Source: Bisporella sp. PMI_857 (Eukaryota; Ascomycota; Leotiomycetes; Helotiales; Helotiaceae). From it: a stretch of DNA of 64,000 nucleotides. Below the pieces are notes generated by a model that ran no database searches, was not told where the DNA came from, and was given only the letters and a program-made list of their open reading frames with translations. Position numbers and translations under genes: made by a program. Below are positions 1 through 11,374 of this stretch, piece by piece. The number at the start of each line of letters is the position of its first letter. The first letter of the stretch is position 1. The stretch is from NCBI GenBank assembly GCA_021307315.1, contig JAJSPD010000028.1, forward strand, positions 496,001-560,000. The letters run 5' to 3'.

Positions 1-254
1 CCCGAAACTTTATACTCTACGCGGCACAATGGTTTTTTAAGTGAGTTAAAAGGAAAGGTAGATATTCTCTCTCTCGGTGTACCGCATTGATAAGATTAGC
101 CTCGCTAGGGGGGTTCGTACGGAGCTTCCTCAAATCTGGGAGATAAACATGAGTTACCCATTTGATCTCTACTCTAGTGGTAAGGAAAGCTCTCTAATAT
201 AAGATGGGCTAACATAAAAACTAGGATGAAACTTTTCGTCCGAGGTCTGCGCAC

Positions 255-942
255 GAGGTAGCTAGGCGCTGCCATAACTTCAACGTCAAAGAGCCGCGGG
301 ATAGGGTGTATGTTTTATTAGGGATCCTCAAAGAGCTCGGCAGCCATATAAGGCTCCCTGGTATCAGCTACTCCATCTCTCTTGTTGATCTGTACTGGAG
401 CATTATAAGATTATACATTGAACGTACTGGGGATCTTGCTTTCTTGACCAATGCCTTGGGTCCGGACCAAATGGATGTCCATGCTTGACCTCGAGGATAT
501 ATTTATGGAGCTTCTACCCTACCAGCTTAATGTCGGCCATCCAAATCGTACGGAAAATGAAGCCAAAGCTTATCAGTTCGTGTGCATGCTCAACATGGTT
601 GATAAAATACATGAATGGCTCGCTGGGAAGCATTTTGCTATGTATGAAAGCAATGTCCAGATGCACTCTACGTCTCAATTTGCTCAAGCCACATCAATTC
701 GATCCTACTTCTCGGCTCGGCAATTTGCGGTGACCTCCCATCGAAGACTTTTTATTACAAGAAGTGGAAACTTGGGTCTTTGCCCCAAAGCGACGTGGAC
801 CGGTGATGCAGTTGCCTTTCTCTACGGATGCCCAGTTCCAACGATATTGCGGTCAGTCACTTCGCTTAGGATGTGGAAGGCAATAGGGGAAGCTTACTGC
901 CAGTATAAGATGAATGAGGAGGTTTTAGAGCCCGACATATAG
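255..942 (+). pseudogene. HET-domain protein remnant (C-terminal part)
   Basis: Decayed 3' part of a heterokaryon-incompatibility (HET) type gene. Around 270-330 one frame reads an EPRDRVYVLLGI block, the usual 'RD(K/R)(I/V)YALLG' motif that follows the HET domain. After a frame change near 480, a second frame up to 942 reads the typical HET-family tail: HRRLFITRSGNLGLCPKAT, then GDAVAFLYGCPVPTILR, then a KAIGEAYCQYKMNEE block (compare 'GRRFFVTKKGYFGLGP...GD.VCVLFGG.VPFVLRP...Y.LVGECYVHGIM.GE'). The N-terminal HET core is missing in the first 250 bases, or lies beyond the window edge, and there is at least one frameshift. HET proteins trigger cell death in non-self recognition; this copy looks dead. 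Confidence is high for the family and moderate for the boundaries. Confidence 0.7.
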
Positions 943-2917
943 TGCAGGAGTCTATAGCCGGTTGCTCTGGATAATATAGTTTACATAGGCAGAATAATCT
1001 TAATCTTAGCAAAATCTAATTTTGAAGGCACTAGAATATCTAGAACTTACAATATTTTGCATGGTAAGAATTTTACGTAGGCGATACTATATTACCATTC
1101 TAATCTCGATCTATACTTAAGGCCAGCGCAAAATTATAGCTGATATTAGTCTTTTACTTTCGACTAGGCTCTTTACTCTTCCTTTAGTTTCTCACACTTA
1201 AGTGATAGGTGTCTCAACTTCCAGCCTGATATTCAAAATTCTTACTTGATAATGCCCCAGCGTCGGAATGTCGGGATTACAAAGAATTCCTACCCTATGA
1301 CGACGCCTCAGATTGCACTGGGGATTCTGATGCAGATAGTCTTTTTGACAACAATCACGGTACAAACACCTACACCGTACGTACACGTACCCCTCCACTA
1401 ATATTAGTGCGGTGGGCCACGGGCGTCACAGGAGACGGCATAGAGATGCTGCGTATGTGGATGGTGGGAGGCGGAGAGGAAGCACTGCCAGAACGTAAGT
1501 TCATAGGACTTGTATGGGGAGAAAGGTGTTGACGCTAACTTTGATGGGGTTAGATATGCAGGTGGTGATGGGAATACGTATTTTGTCGAGACCTGAGCTG
1601 GCACATTATGCTACCAGCGCGAGGGGATAGGAAATATTCGTGTCCGTCTAGCGAAATGAGGCGCATCGCAAACAGTATCAGGTAGCCTTGTGTGAGAGAA
1701 AGAAGCTAGAGAGGTAAGAGTATCATGGTTATGATTTGCTGTTGATATGGATGAAATATGATGTATGAGGTATATGTGAACAACTTTGAATAAGTATATT
1801 ACCAAATAAGCATACACTCCGGAGAGTCTCCTCCCACGCCACAGGAATGTAGAGTCGAGATTGCCTCCCAACAGCACAACCAAAGGTACAGCTGTAGGGC
1901 CTTATGATTACACTCAGGTTCGCATGGGTTGGAATGAATGTCTCCCGAGAATTAGTGACAGTCTGGCCACAGCTTATGGCACGACGAAAAACTCCTTCTT
2001 AATTGGAGTTGAGAACCTTTGATCACCCTGCTCTCGTATGCTTCGGGGCTGGTATAGCATTGTTCTTCGTAGATCTTGGAAGAGAGACACACTTCTAATT
2101 TGCGGCCTAGGTCCCAAAAACACAAGAGTCTTTCCCTTAAATACGAGGGTCTGTGCCCAGAGCCTTCAGAGCATCGCGACAGGGCTCACACGCTGTAAAG
2201 TTAGAGCGCAGCGTAGAGAGCTGTGCGGCTCCATGGGAGCAGCCAGCCCAGTCATGCTCAGAATCGTCATGACATCAACCAAGCTTGCCGTGGACAAAAT
2301 AACCCGGACTGAATAGCTGGTGTCCACAGACATCACAATACCCTTTTTTAATGCAACACCACTAAACACCAAATGTAAATACACAACCTATGATTTATTG
2401 TTTATAAAATGAAAACTAAATTGTCTTCGTATTAAAATAACGTATCATGCAGTTGAATTATGGACTTTGAGTGGCGTTTTTGATTGTTTTGATATGCACG
2501 GACATCAGCTCGGACGTCAGCTATTCAGTCCGTGTTGTGCATTGGACCCAAGTATAGATGCGTTCACAGCACGGTAGCACAAGAACCTAGTTTCATACTG
2601 TTGTCCCATTTAGCATCCGCCGCTCTAAGGCATGGTAAAGCGGCAGGGGGGATTTTTTGGGATTTTTTGGGATAGTGAAACTTTACAGGTTGTATGTCTG
2701 CCACCTTTTAGGCTCAAATTACGGAATACCTTTGACTACAGATAATACACATCGCAGTATTGAATTTCCCTGAGTCGAAAATCTCATCTCATGTATCTCG
2801 AAATGTCCTTTTTTGTTTCTGGTTGCTTTTTGCTATAGTCTGGCACGTGCGGTTGGATCCTGATAGCCACCCACGAATTTAAGTTTTACCACCCTTGCAC
2901 GAGTGCCCCAGCGTTGG
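943..2917. other. Gene-poor stretch
   Basis: No convincing gene on either strand. Short ORFs (for example 1404-1604 minus, 2038-2316 plus) have no recognisable motif or splice-consistent partner. A small tandem duplication, GGGATTTTTT repeated twice, lies at about 2648-2672. Confidence 0.6.
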
Positions 2918-2918
2918 T

Positions 2919-3207
2919 ACTATCCCCCTCCCCTAATAATCAGTACTTCCATGGGTTGATTTGTCCTGAAATTGGCCTGTGTGTAGTTTATTTCATGGGT
3001 ATAAGTTTTATCTGCTAGGATAACAGCCAGTAAAATGATGCTAAAGTGGGGCTCGAGCTGGGCTAACTCCACTTTTAGTTCTACTTGCGGGTTTTCGCAA
3101 GGTTTTTGTAAGGAATAATAGTCAGTTGCAAGGGTTCTATCCACCAAGAGGCTTTGAAGATTCGTTTAACCCATGGGAGTACTGATTATTAGGGGAGGGG
3201 GATAGTA
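2919..3207. mobile_element. MITE-like element with about 40-bp terminal inverted repeats
   Basis: The sequence beginning at 2918 (TACTATCCCCCTCCCC, then TAATAATCAGTACT and CCATGGGTT) recurs in inverted orientation ending at 3207 (AACCCATGGGAGTACT... then GGGGAGGGGGATAGTA). The repeats match over about 40 bp with one or two mismatches and bound some 285 bp with no transposase ORF. Each end is flanked by TA, which fits the TA target duplication of Tc1/mariner-type elements. It is therefore read as a non-autonomous Tc1/mariner MITE. The subfamily is not assigned. Confidence 0.75.
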
Positions 3208-3209
3208 CT

Positions 3210-4236
3210 TTCGTATAGGTTGTAGGAGAATACCCTAAAACCCCCGCTCATTCGCATCCCGCTGGTTCGGGTCCATTCTTTTTTCATCAACCGACCACAG
3301 ATTGTACAGGATATAAGCCTTCTTTCCTTTAAACATGACGAACAGGGCCTGGTTCCCTGCAACAATAAAAAAGTGAGAACCAACCCCCCTGGGCAATTCC
3401 CGGGGAATTGACCATCCCTCTACTTCTGCTACTCACCAGTTGTATCTTTGTTGAGGAGTACATTTAAATCAAATGTCGACCCTAGAGAGGAGGGGTGTAT
3501 CGTATAAAGTAGAGATTTGCTCAATTATATGGACCGAAAAAAAGGACTTGATAGGAGCTGGTCAAAGATCACGAATCGTCATCGCGCTCCCTTGACAGAA
3601 CGAGAAAATACACAATGATAAGCAGGAGGAATTGGGGATGCCTTCAGGCTCTCTATTGTTGTCTCTATTGCATGATCATTGTTCTAGCAATGTGTGTGTG
3701 AAAAGTCTTCAGCGCTAGCGTTCCCGCTTAGTCAGAGACGTGTCAGCTACCCCTGGATTCTCAAATCCTAACATCCCTTGCAGGCATCCTTAGTCAAGGG
3801 ATCGACAGCAAATAAGGCTGCTGTATACAGATGTTGTACTTGTACTAATCTTTGAGGCTTATAGTAAACGTGCATTAGGTGGCCAAGCTCTTGGCTCTCA
3901 AGGATTATTCGCCAATTAGAAGGCTTGCATTTTACCGTGACAGATCTTGCTTCGATCAGTATCAAACTTTATATTCATATTTTTGGTGGATGGCAGTTTT
4001 AAAAGCAGCAGATGCTCCAAAGAAAAGAATCCCCTATATCAAAACCTATCTCCCCTTCATCGACTTTGGTTGACTTCCTCACAATACTTCGCGTCTCCAA
4101 CTCCGTTCGACGGTGTTCCCTGAAGCAGTTTAAGTAGTGGTCAATGTTTTCATGGGGATACATCAGCTAAAGACGCCAGATATCGGAGGATCTACCTGTA
4201 TCGTGGCTCGCGACGCCTCTGGTGTTACCTATCACT
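3210..4236. other. Gene-poor stretch
   Basis: Nothing recognisable. It holds only short, overlapping, motif-free ORFs and a few local palindromes (for example around 3395-3408, CAATTCCCGGGGAATTG). Confidence 0.5.
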
Positions 4237-4684
4237 ATGGTTGAAATTACTACCACAAACCTTGACACAAGCCTAAAGGTGGCTCGGCACAATCTTCCAC
4301 TGCAAATTCTAGCAAGCTCTATACTTGGTTTCGCATTTGGCAGTTATCTGTCAACTCTCCCATCCTCCTCGAAATGCTCGGAGACTCATTCCTGGCCCAT
4401 TCGGGTTGGTAGCGGTCTTATTTTATCATTACTCAGTGGACTCCTTAAGGAACAAGATGGTGTCTTCCTGATTTCTATAATTCTCTTTGGGTGAAATTGT
4501 CCAGTATCCTACCAAGAAAAATTGGCTGACTGGATTTAGCGTCATCTGCGGATGGCTATCTAATGCAGTTCGCAGTTGCACAGCCCATCAAGATGAAGAG
4601 GACAAGCCGAAGTGCACATGTGGAAAAAAATCCAATTGCACGTGTGGATCAGGGCCTAACCCTGGGGCGAATGACCACGCATGA
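4237..4684 (+). CDS. Possible small membrane protein with a Cys-rich tail
   Basis: Two coding-like ORFs lie end to end. The first (ATG at 4237, frame to about 4494) encodes two hydrophobic stretches (LQILASSILGFAFGSYL and VGSGLILSLLSGLL). The second (about 4487-4684) contains a Trp-containing stretch and ends in a hydrophilic tail, KPKCTCGKKSNCTCGSGP. The pattern C-x-C-x5-C-x-C resembles fungal metallothionein-type metal-binding clusters but is very short. The frames can be joined by a weak 43-bp intron (4462-4504, GTC...CAG), by a longer intron 4460-4567, or by a single frameshift, so the true structure is unclear. It may be a real small gene, a decayed one, or chance. Confidence 0.3.
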
Positions 4685-4719
4685 TATTTAGCATAACCTT
4701 TATCTTCCACCTAACGCAT

Positions 4720-5223
4720 TTACCATTCCTTCACAAATGTTAAAATGGGCCGAATTTCCCCGATGATGTGGTTAGAATTGTCAAAATTCGGCTCGAACAA
4801 AGGAGGGAGCGGTAGTGTTGGGGGGGGGGTTGTCTGACAAGAATTACCGCCAATTCGAGGATGCTTGCGTTTGAAAACTAGACAGTATCCTCCACAGGCT
4901 ATGAGACAATTGAAATGTACAATAATATTGTATCTCGCGTCCAATCTTACACACTAACCTGAATCACACGCTAATCATTATGGCCTCTCCAGTCCATGAT
5001 TTATGCCTTCTTGGGCCTTTCTCCCTGGGGCTGGAATCACACAATCTGGTGAGGTCCTAGAAGGCGGTGGTTCTGAGAATGATTCAGCTCCGACGTACTT
5101 CGCAGAGAAAATCAGAGGCTCTCTTATGATGGGAATAATCTGCATTTGATGAGCCAAAGCTCGAAGACTCAATTTTCCCGAGTTCCTTTCATCGTTCTTA
5201 GCGTCTCCGCCCGAAAGTATCCA
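4720..5223. other. Intergenic stretch
   Basis: No gene seen. It holds the likely 3' flank of the minus-strand membrane-protein gene that ends at 5224, and a G tract at about 4820-4829. Confidence 0.5.
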
Positions 5224-5966
5224 TTAGATCTGTAGCAATTGCTTTTTCGACTTAATGCTATGCACAGGTATACTAAGCAGTAGCGCAATGGTGATTGAAG
5301 TTGGTATCCATGCTCTATATGGCCTTGTAGTACCGTCCCGAATTGACAGACCTAACCCCGCGACGAGTCCCAGGCACATGCCACCTACAAGAAAGTAGTC
5401 TCGATGAGGATCATTCTTTCGTGCGTCGTAGAACATAAGCATAGCTAGACCGTAAACCATCACGGCAGTTGCGAATTCGAATTCAGAAGGATCGATAAAG
5501 AAATCGGATATTCTGAAAGGCAAGATATAGTCCTGTCCGCTGTTAGTCCATTTTCGACAGTTTCCAAGAAGTACAAGCAACCTACCAATTGTGCTGATAT
5601 TGACCGTTGCAGAATTACATTGAAATTAAGAGGAGACGATAGACTCGATTTGGTATGCGAGGGATCGAACTGCACAATCACGATAGAACATAAGACTTGC
5701 ACGAATGTACTGAGTATGATGATAACAAAAGGCATAATGTCGCGGATTTTGTTCGATGCAGTTCGAGAGGGTTGTAAAGGTGCTCCTGGAATTAGGATCT
5801 CCCGCCCTCGACTATCTTGATCGTCAACACTCTCAACCTTGTGGCCGTTTACTGCAACAATCGGAGGATAAAACAAGGGCCCCGTAATCGAGGACGCATA
5901 GGAAGGCGATGCATCATGGCTATTACTTCGAGCGGACGTGGTTTGTTTGAATTGCGATTTCCCCAT
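5224..5966 (-). CDS. Four-helix integral membrane protein, unknown function
   Basis: Two exons, 5966-5575 and 5512-5224, are joined by a 62-bp intron (GTACTT...GACTAAC...TTTCAG) that restores the frame exactly, giving 226 aa. The start is the first ATG (MGKSQFKQTT); the frame extends upstream only from a GTG. The N-terminal half is hydrophilic. It is followed by four hydrophobic segments: IMPFVIIILSTFVQVLC, AVMVYGLAMLMFY, YFLVGGMCLGLVAGLGL and ITIALLLSIPVHSI. Between helices 2 and 3 lies a conserved-looking polar loop, YDARKNDPHRDYF. The protein ends in a basic SKKQL tail. I do not recognise a named family; it resembles uncharacterised fungal multispanning proteins. Clean splicing and an uninterrupted frame support an expressed gene in an otherwise decayed region. 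Confidence 0.7.
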
Positions 5967-7353
5967 GGCGACGACAAGTGTCACGACTGTGACTTTGGTT
6001 AGGTTGATTCCTGGATTCCTTATCACTGATATATTGATGCCTCAGGCACAATATAACAGGGTGCGTTTCATTTTGTCTGGGCCTGTGTGCAGCATAAAAT
6101 AAACCATCAACCATAAGCCTACTTACAAAACCTTTCTGTGTACCACACTATTGCCACGGCTGCAGTCGGGGCGTCCACTCGCGTGGTCAATCTCGCCGCG
6201 AACGACGCGAGCACACGATCACCTGGTCCAATTTATGGGTCTGGTTGGCACCTTCGCAGATCAATTGTGAAAGCCTTTCTTGCATGCTCTAATTGACCCA
6301 TTAGCCTGACATTGATCAACGGTAAGTATGTATGCTATATTGAAAGGAAACTGACTACAGGAAGATGGGCGCAAATTCTAAAAACAAATATCTGCGTTTA
6401 AGGGCATGTATAGGGCCGATTGCAGTATATGGCTCTCTGGGAAGAGGTCGAGACAGAGAGATCGACCGCGCGTGGCTCGATAACTGCGTGGTTGTAGTGC
6501 ATGGAGAAGCGTAAGGCTGTGTCCTGTTTTCTCACAAATCGACCGACTTCAACTGGAGTTTGTCGGCTAGATGAGAAAATAATTGTATTTACATTTAGAG
6601 CCATAAGTTGTGAGAGATAAAAACCGTTAGTAGATAGATGTGGAAAACCGCTATAAAAGCTGCTAGCATGAAGCAAGCGAAAACTTGCGAGTTATTGCCG
6701 AGTGAAGCCCACAGAATAAATCACATCTGCTGTGTTGAGAGACTGTCGTCCATTTTCATCCTCGCATCTGCAAGGCGAAACAAAATTGCAGAGATCGTGG
6801 ACTTGAGGCAAATTAACTCGGTAGGTAAATTATATTCCAGCATTCCACCTGTCTGCCCAGGAAGCGCTTAGGAGTCCTGGGAAATTTTGTATACAGACTT
6901 GGAAGACAATCAAACCATACGCAGCCTTGATCGAAAATGCCATTTAAGCCAGATGGCGTCGAGAACTTTCATTGGAGGACAGAGAGTCAACACCTGTTTG
7001 GTGCTGAGGCATTGGGCTGCGATAACTTGCTTGCATACCTCACGGCCATTGGACCAAATACTTGGAATTGAGCATTTTGGCTCGGTAACACCAAGAAACA
7101 ACCCAATCGTGCCTGCACATCCAGCCAACCTCTACACAGCACTCAGTCATCAGATAGATTTTGGATCTGCCTCGCATATCTACCACTGAACTCCGACAGC
7201 AAGCAGTCCATATGAGTTCTGCCAGCTGTCCTATTAAGAGCCTCATCATTGTGGAACGTAGCTGAGGTAGTATAACTATGCGTATTCCGTCCATGCCTTA
7301 CCTAGATGAGGCAAGACCCATTCCTCTTCGTCCCTTCCAGGCCTTTAGCGCCC
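5967..7353. other. Intergenic stretch between divergent genes
   Basis: This is the shared 5' side of the minus-strand membrane protein (start 5966) and the plus-strand ankyrin gene (start 7354). It contains only short ORFs that shadow each other (6887-7189 plus, 6910-7128 and 7040-7294 minus) and no recognisable domain. Confidence 0.5.
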
Positions 7354-9138
7354 ATGGCAGACCCATTTAGTATCTCAGTATCAGTCATCACGCTCTTGCA
7401 TATCTTCGGAGAGATCTCTGGATCACTTAAGGGAGCTAGTGAGGATTACCGACATGCATCCGAGCAACTAAACCACGCCTTGTTATTGCGCAAGATCTTC
7501 GAATCGGGCCCTGTGCAGGCCTCTAATACATCCCCTATTCAGCTAGAAGAAGCTCTTGCTGCGGCCCGAGACTCATTATCGAAAATTAGCAAATCGTTTC
7601 CTTCTATAGCTTCCTCTGACACAAAAAAGTTCCGGCTCTGGTGGGCTGCTAAAGGCAAGCGCAAATATCATAAATCGCTCTCGCAGCTTAAAGAAATAGA
7701 GAGCGCTTTTATGTTCCCTATTGGGCTAAGGTTGCTGTACGATCTGTCATCTTTATTTGTCAATTGTCATTGCCGTCTTATTTGTTTTTAGGGAGCAACT
7801 TAACCAGATTGATCAGGCTTTCAAGAAAATCAACGACCAAGTTCAGCCTTATGAACATGCAGAAGCTTTGCAAGGCAGACCCATAAGCAAGATCGCCCGT
7901 AGACCCATGCTTTCGGAAAAAAGACAATCAAGTCCACTCAACGCTCTCGTCCATAAATTCGATAATTGGCTGACCAATTACTTTGGCATCGATGCGATAT
8001 TTATAGTATCAAAAGACGATCATAAAAACGTGTATAGCGCTTATGTCAAATGGCATTTTTCAGGATCCTGTATTCTGAACGGGTCTTTTACGAGCTCCTG
8101 GCCAACATGGCCCGAATTAGCGGTCCGCTCGAAGTTCCGAGTTCAAAACATTGTTCCAGCTGATTCTGAAATTGTAAAAGCGTGTAGCCTTGCAGATGGG
8201 ATCGATGTTGCTTTGCTAAACAAGATCAAGGAGCTTTTTTCATCAGGGAAAGCTCATCCAAACGACACTACACCAGATAATTTGACGCTATTGCGAGTAA
8301 GAATTTGTTTTAACGCCTGTCTCACTTCGACAGCAAAGCTGATGCTTCTAGTAGTTTGCCGTCCGAGGCGGGAACTTCGAATTGGTCAAGGCCTTGCTTG
8401 ATTATGGTGCAGACCCAGAACTTACATTCGGGATTTGGGAAACGTACTGAATATATTTTACCTGATTCACTTTTAGTTTTAAGTCTAACGTTTATTAGCA
8501 GCCCTTTGGATAATGCGTTTTATTGCGGAAGACCCGACATCGTACGCTTGCTTCTTTCAGCAAAAGCAGATCTTGGGTATGTTAATCGGCGCGGATGGAG
8601 TCCGGTAACTTATATGTGGGATCCATTGGTTTCAAATATCCACACGATCGAGCTTCTTGATATATGCGCAGAAAAATCATTCGACCTCTGGGAATCTCAG
8701 GACCTTCTTGGTTGGAGTCCACTTCATCGCGCCGCAGCATTCGGATGTGATAAAGACATCAAAAAGCTTATAAGTATAATCAATAGGCGAGCATCCTGGA
8801 ACATGGTCACTCTGGATTTAAAATGGCAGCCGCTACAGTGCGCAGTACGATATGGTAACCTGTCCACCCTTAATGCTCTCACAAAGAGCATGGTGCCCAA
8901 CGATTGGTTAGAACTACTGGACGTGCGAGGCTGGACTCCTTTACATCTTGCTGCTCAAAGTGGGTCAGAAGAAATGATGTCCAAGCTCTTTGAGGTTGGA
9001 GCTGATCCATCTATCTTGTCAGATCAGTCTTATATATCAATCCCTGAAGGTCTTCAAAATCAGGAACTGACACCTCAGATGATCGCGAAACAATATGGTT
9101 ACGAGCACATTTACGAAAAGGCCAGGAAAAGTTGCTAG
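7354..9138 (+). CDS. Ankyrin-repeat protein with fungal NLR-type N-terminal domain
   Basis: Four exons, 7354-7736, 7792-8296, 8355-8443 and 8499-9138, with introns of 55, 58 and 55 bp. All phases close, giving 538 aa. The start chosen is MADPFSISVSVIT, the signature opening of the helical N-terminal domain found on many fungal STAND/NLR-like and ankyrin proteins; an in-frame ATG 16 codons earlier is less typical. Residues about 1-120 form that domain. A middle region of about 170 residues has no recognised motif (it carries WLTNYFGIDAIFIV). Ankyrin repeats run from about residue 297 (AVRGGNFELVKALLDYGADP) to the end, with GWSPLHRAAAFG and GWTPLHLAAQSGSEEMM as the clearest units. There is no NACHT or NB-ARC P-loop, so this is not a full NLR. 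The likely role is a protein-interaction scaffold in recognition or signalling; partners are unknown. Confidence 0.88.
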
Positions 9139-11374
9139 GACCAGGCTTGCATAGCTCGATGGGCCACAACTTGGGGATTGAAGTTACACATATGAGGCTC
9201 GCAGATATATGACGTATTTTATACAAAGACACCTACCCATTCGGGTCCACTTTCTGGAATGACACGCGATTACTAGCCCCGAATCCATGATGAGGATCTA
9301 TTATAATTTCTATGTATTCGTTTTGAACTGTCTAATACTTCAGAAGTAATAGAAGGCAAGGAATTGTAAAGTTTAGGACAGTATGACCATACAAATGTTT
9401 CAACTATGTGACACGTGACTGTATCTTGCCTGCTGTTTTCTTGGATATTCCCAGATTCACGAATATATAAACACTATCTGATTTAAAAGAAGCCAAAGGT
9501 TAATATTGGTGCTTCATGCGGTTCTCTTCAAAGTATACATAATCTTGAGCCTATATGAAGACCGCAGTAAACGATACAGTTCTCTGGATTCAATTACTAC
9601 AGAGAAGATTTGACTTAAAGACTTCCTGTATCAGAGGGGAGTCTCAGGGGCAATCAATCTTCAGTGCATCTGTACCGAAGGCAAATAGGCCGTAATGCAT
9701 GTGCCATTGAAATACAGGAGGAAGGAGTTATCTGGAATTCGAGGACGAGGCAGTCTACGGGCAATTTGAATAAGCACAAATCAGCCACTAGAGCCATAAA
9801 GTTTATGGAGCAAACACAGATCCATGGGCAATTTGAGATCATGGAGTAGATGAAATTAAGCTTGGGGGGGACTGGAGGTATCATGATACTGGAAGCATGA
9901 TGAAGTGGGTGTGCCGGCCAATCCTGGCACTCTAGGTTGGATCAGTGACTAATATGATGAACTCCTCCATGCTGAAGTCTGATTGAGTTGCCTCCAAATA
10001 TTATCTGTAAATAAGTTGTTTCACACATTGTTTGAAGATAAAGAATCGTCTGTCCACGTTGCAGATCGGTGGGTAGTCGAGCCTTAGTTACCAAGCACCC
10101 GTTCCCGGACCTAAGCGTTCAAGTATAAAGGCCTCTGTCGCCCGAAGAGTATGCAAAGTCTACTAAAGTCTACTATTGTATCGTATTGAGGAGGGGGTAA
10201 GTCTTCGATGCGATTCGGTGGCGTGGCCGATCAAGCATCGATAAGGTCGTCGTGGCTGAGTAAACTTCGCTCTGTAGAGGCTTTTACGAGTGCTGGATGG
10301 GACACCATAGTATAGGTTCTCAGTTGCTGTCCCCCTTATTATAGAATAAACCGCAAAGAGGATTCTGTCTATTTAAAAGTTAAAATAACATTGTCTTGAA
10401 AATTTATGTATGGGTGGCAAATTCTAATTGTCCAGATAGATTCGTCACTCCTTAGTGCGTTAAATCACAGGATTATGAAATAACAGTAACGATAAACTCA
10501 ACATATGGTAACTCTAAAGTTCTCAAAACTAGGATCCCTCAAGGAAGACCGGTCAGGAGTGGAAGTCCAATTACTACTCTTCCCGCATGCTTAAGAATTA
10601 ACATATTATACAAACATGTTATCAGACTATAACATTAAAATTAGTTCCCGCACTGCCGAAACCTTTCCAAAGATATAAATTACCTTTGAGACTACGAAAG
10701 TCCTACGACGTATAAAGGGGAGATAATCACACTGCGTCGACGGTTGGAATACAATTCACTGGCTATATGTCGTGGAAGAATCTTTGCAGCCACCGTTGTT
10801 GTGATGTTACCTGCATCCGGAATTGGTGATCTTTTGGGCTATTGATCGGATTCGGAAAGGGAAGATTTTGGTCCTCGTAGAGAGGATACCCAAATTTTAA
10901 AAGGAATGCGCCAGAACTGGTGAAATTATGCGAGTGTAGGAGATATTTTTGGGGTCTTAATATTGTATTGGATATGAATTGGAAGCCCAAATAAAGTATG
11001 CAAAACAAGGCATGTGTTGCAAAACAAGGCACCACAGACGGACATGTCAATTGTTTGGCAATTAGTGTGGTTATATACAACTGCATAAGTAACAGAGCCT
11101 ATAATATGGGTTGAGATCTTTGATGCTTTTATTCGCCATATAATTTGTTCTTCATTATTTTGGTTGGGACTGATGTCGCAAGGTTGGAATATGAATCCGA
11201 CATCGTTGGTTCCATTTATCCTTTTACTTATTGTTGGTAGGTACAACAATTCCAACAGCAATCCAACAGCCGTGAGAGCCTACCTATCTCTGCATCGACT
11301 AATATATCGCAGAATAGTGGAATTCCTCTCAAAGAACCACACACACTTCCTGAAGATACCCGCATATCTACAGA
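9139..11374. other. Gene-poor AT-rich stretch
   Basis: No recognisable gene. ORFs 10763-11086 and 10926-11261 on the minus strand overlap in different frames, and 11164-11427 runs opposite to them; none has a known motif. The stretch separates the ankyrin gene from the P450 pseudogene. Confidence 0.55.

Noticed and set aside
5460..5580. Frameshift in the four-helix membrane protein
   Set aside because: A canonical 62-bp intron (GTACTT...CTAAC...TTTCAG) joins the two frames exactly, so the gene is intact.
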